Source: CAYVVT01 sp964454335 (lineage in GTDB: Bacteria > Fidelibacterota > UBA8477 > JABMPR01). From it: a stretch of 64,000 nucleotides of DNA. The stretch's first letter is position 1. Each line of letters opens with the position of its first letter. Below are positions 61,954 to 64,000 of the stretch, piece after piece. Under the pieces are notes generated by a model. That model had not been told where the DNA came from, searched no databases, and was given only the letters and a program-made list of their open reading frames with translations. Both the position numbers and the translations under genes were made by a program. The DNA lies in assembly GCA_964454335.1 (NCBI GenBank), contig CAYVVT010000005.1, positions 196,349 through 260,348 of the forward strand, given 5' to 3'.

Positions 61954-62721
61954 ATGAATGACGAATCAAAGATCGGAAAGTTGCTGGTCGTTGAAGACGA
62001 GGTGACCCTCTGCAAATTGCTGGAGGAAGAATTCAGTGAATTCTTTGATGTACGACTGGCATACGATGGCGAGGCCGGGCTTGCCGCGGCAATTGAATTC
62101 ATACCAGATTGCATTATAACCGATATCCGCATGCCGCGTATGTCGGGATTAAGCCTTCTGAAACGAGTACGCACCATCCCCGAGCTTGCCTTTACCGGCG
62201 TGATTCTGTTAACCCAACTCAGGGAAGAGCAGGATCGCGTACGCGGCTACGAACATTTTGCCGATCTGTATATACCAAAACCCTTCAGCATGGCCGAGCT
62301 GAAGGTTGCGACCATGGGCCTGGTCAAGATGCGGCAGCACTTGAGGTCTATGGCACAACCGGTCATTCCACTGGAGCACCACGGCAAAGGTATTGCGGAA
62401 CAGGACCTGCACTTCCTGCGTAAGCTGTCAGATGTCATCGAAGATCATATCGACAGCTACGATCTCAGTATCAGCTATCTGGCGGAACAGTGCCGTATCG
62501 AACCTGATCTACTTGAAGAACGTCTGTTGGAACTGGAAGGAGTCTCCCCGGCTCGTTTCGTACGGCAGATCAGACTGGAGCAATCCCTGAAACTGCTGAG
62601 TGCGGGTGTGGTGGATTCCATCGAATCACTGGCTGCCCGTGTCGGTTTCAAGGATGCTGTATATTTCGAATCCTTATTCAAGGATCATTTTGGATTTGCA
62701 GCAGAGGATAGGTTGAAATAG
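61954..62721 (+). CDS. response regulator with AraC-type DNA-binding domain
   Basis: ATG 61954 gives MNDESKIGKLLVVEDE, where the receiver begins; the open frame upstream runs into typA. The receiver has predicted phosphorylated Asp57 (CIITDIRMP) and IPKPFS. After a linker, two AraC-type helix-turn-helix units follow (LSISYLAEQCRIEPDLLEERL; SIESLAARVGFKDAVYFESLF). No kinase is adjacent. The desaturase gene starts six bases after its stop, so they form an operon and it may control lipid desaturation or be autoregulated. Confidence 0.87.
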   Translation: MNDESKIGKLLVVEDEVTLCKLLEEEFSEFFDVRLAYDGEAGLAAAIEFIPDCIITDIRMPRMSGLSLLKRVRTIPELAFTGVILLTQLREEQDRVRGYEHFADLYIPKPFSMAELKVATMGLVKMRQHLRSMAQPVIPLEHHGKGIAEQDLHFLRKLSDVIEDHIDSYDLSISYLAEQCRIEPDLLEERLLELEGVSPARFVRQIRLEQSLKLLSAGVVDSIESLAARVGFKDAVYFESLFKDHFGFAAEDRLK

Positions 62722-62727
62722 GAAATT

Positions 62728-63744
62728 ATGGACAGAATAAATACGATCACCAATAATGATAGAAGAGCTGCATGGTTGCCTGAATTGATGCAATTCAGCA
62801 AGCCCCACCATGGGAAGGCGGCCTGGCAATTAGTGAATACATTAATACCCTATGTCGGACTGTGGATCCTGATAGTCCTGTTGCTATCCGGGGGCTACTC
62901 ATACTGGTACGCATTTGCGCTGATGGTGCCGGCAGCACTGCTGCTGGTCAGGATATTCATTTTCTTCCATGACTGCTGCCACGGCTCCTTCTTCCGCTCG
63001 AAACGACTGAACACCCTGGTAGGGAATCTCACCGGCATCCTCACATTCACACCTTTTGCAGAATGGCGCTATGCTCATAACCTGCACCATGTCTCCGCGG
63101 GCGACCTGGATCGCAGGGGGGCGGGGGATGTATGGACGCTTACCACAGAAGAGTACAGGTCCATGGGTCGTTCTGGCCGCCTGGGTTACCGCCTGGTACG
63201 GAATCCATTCGTGATGCTGGTGCTGGGTCCCATTTTTATTTTCCTGATCTCACAGCGTTATCGGAGTCCCTGGTCCCGCAAGAAGGAGATCCACAGCATC
63301 TGGTTCACGAACCTGTCCCTGGCTGTCGTGATCCTTGCTCTGGGATCGATGATCGGTTTTGTCAATTACCTGATCATACAGATCCCCATCATGATCATGG
63401 CTGGTGCCCTGGGTATCTGGATGTTCTATGTCCAGCATCAGTACGAAGGCGTTTACTGGGCACGTCACGATGACTGGGATGCGTTCCGGGCAGCTCTGGA
63501 AGGCAGCTCCTTCTATAGTCTTCCGGGGATACTGAGATGGTTCTCAGGCAATATCGGATATCATCATATCCATCACCTGAATGCCCGCATCCCGAACTAC
63601 AATCTACAGAAGTCCTTTAGATCCGTCAGCGCTTTACGCGAGATCAAACCCCTCACGCTGCTACAGAGTTTCAGCTGTATACGGCTGAAGCTTTGGGATG
63701 AAGAGCAGCAGAAACTCATCGGTTTCGCTGCGGCGAAGTCCTGA
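62728..63744 (+). CDS. membrane fatty acid desaturase
   Basis: The 338-residue protein has four to five membrane segments and the three histidine boxes of acyl-lipid desaturases: HDCCH (residues 81-85), HNLHH (117-121) and HHIHH near the end (GYHHIHHLN). The pattern fits the delta-12/omega-3 branch, which inserts double bonds into phospholipid acyl chains using di-iron and oxygen. It follows the receiver-AraC regulator after six bases. Oxygen need suggests the organism meets oxygen at least at times, as well as using N2O. Confidence 0.9.
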   Translation: MDRINTITNNDRRAAWLPELMQFSKPHHGKAAWQLVNTLIPYVGLWILIVLLLSGGYSYWYAFALMVPAALLLVRIFIFFHDCCHGSFFRSKRLNTLVGNLTGILTFTPFAEWRYAHNLHHVSAGDLDRRGAGDVWTLTTEEYRSMGRSGRLGYRLVRNPFVMLVLGPIFIFLISQRYRSPWSRKKEIHSIWFTNLSLAVVILALGSMIGFVNYLIIQIPIMIMAGALGIWMFYVQHQYEGVYWARHDDWDAFRAALEGSSFYSLPGILRWFSGNIGYHHIHHLNARIPNYNLQKSFRSVSALREIKPLTLLQSFSCIRLKLWDEEQQKLIGFAAAKS

Positions 63745-63776
63745 TTAAATAACAGCTTTCCCCCAGAAACAAAAAG

Positions 63777-63799
63777 CCCCGGGGATTCCGGGGATTTTT
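63777..63799. terminator. bidirectional terminator after the desaturase gene
   Basis: CCCCGG (63777-63782), loop GGATT, CCGGGG (63788-63793), flanked by AAAAAG on the left and ATTTTTG on the right, so it works for both converging genes. Confidence 0.85.
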
Positions 63800-63851
63800 G
63801 ATGCGCTTCAGCCGTGCTCAATACCAATACGGTGCGTTCAATACCAATTCT

Positions 63852-64000
63852 TTAGTCCACGTATGACTCGTCCCAGTTGGTGAGGACCTTGGGCCAGTCA
63901 TAGCTGGCATAGCTGCCAAAACCCGTATACCAGATATTGTAGAACTCAGGATGCGCGTCATCGGTGAGATCCATGTCCCTCTTCAGCACAGCCTTGTTGG
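63852..64000 (-). CDS. C-terminal end of an unidentified protein (truncated by window edge)
   Basis: The minus strand stays open from the window edge to a TAA at 63854-63852. The last 48 residues include DAHPEFYNIWYTGFGSYAS and end TNWDESYVD, rich in aromatic and acidic residues. The bidirectional terminator lies about 50 bases beyond the stop, supporting a real gene end. I do not recognise the family. Two similar units GTGCTCAATACCAAT and GTGCGTTCAATACCAAT (about 63818-63850) lie just downstream. Confidence 0.55.
   Translation of the reverse strand, partial: NKAVLKRDMDLTDDAHPEFYNIWYTGFGSYASYDWPKVLTNWDESYVD

Overview
The window looks like a chromosomal segment of a marine or sediment Gram-negative bacterium of the FCB group. 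Candidatus Marinimicrobia (Neomarinimicrobiota) or a neighbouring lineage (Calditrichota, Ignavibacteria, Fibrobacterota-like) fits best. The basis is: many secreted proteins ending in a type IX secretion (T9SS) sorting domain of the form YPNPFNPxTxI; a PorV/PorQ-type protein; TonB-dependent uptake without a SusD; Fibrobacter-type circularly permuted GH16 enzymes; and a clade II nitrous oxide reductase cluster. The phylum call is inference. No rRNA, tRNA, CRISPR array, prophage or insertion sequence was recognised.

Positions 1-31442 form one large beta-glucan (laminarin and probably mixed-linkage glucan) utilisation locus. It begins with the 3' part of a GH94/149/161-type glycoside phosphorylase, a GH17 lipoprotein and, convergent to these, a GH3 lipoprotein. 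A regulatory cassette follows: a membrane-anchored solute-binding protein with no permease beside it, a histidine kinase and an NtrC-type sigma-54 activator. A near-perfect -24/-12 promoter (TGGCAC-N5-TTGC) lies in front of the GH3 gene. Palindromes of the form TTATCA-N3-TGATAA lie at the start of the sensor operon and upstream of the transporter operon. Next come an SGLT-like sodium/sugar symporter, a multi-CBM secreted protein, a SusC-like TonB receptor, a very large T9SS-type partner, a PorV/PorQ-like protein, a parvulin-like lipoprotein, three GH16 enzymes (two circularly permuted), an unknown T9SS cargo and two GH5 enzymes. The likely flow is surface endo-hydrolysis, TonB import, periplasmic trimming by GH17/GH3, sodium-driven entry and cytosolic phosphorolysis.

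Positions 31632-33118 hold small housekeeping genes (DUF971, a membrane peptide, a YbjQ-like protein, TrmH). Positions 33370-37539 hold a three-gene saccharopine pathway for lysine breakdown (LKR-like, saccharopine dehydrogenase, ALDH7-type dehydrogenase) with its own promoter and terminator. A palindromic dispersed repeat sits just before rsmI, which is followed by a membrane protein, tmk and an S41 protease in tightly packed order.

Positions 41657-48415 are a complete clade II nos cluster: Rrf2 regulator, lipoprotein cytochrome c, nosZ, a membrane protein, nosL, nosD, nosF and nosY. Two matching inverted repeats precede the regulator. No nitrite or NO reductase is in the window.

Positions 48727-63744 are mixed: an orphan receiver, an APC permease, two exported TonB-C-domain paralogues, a 7TMR-DISM histidine kinase, two paralogous T9SS cargo proteins, an operon with an alkaline-phosphatase-superfamily/TPR protein and a sulfotransferase-like protein, typA, a receiver-AraC regulator and a fatty acid desaturase. 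The window ends inside an unidentified gene on the minus strand.
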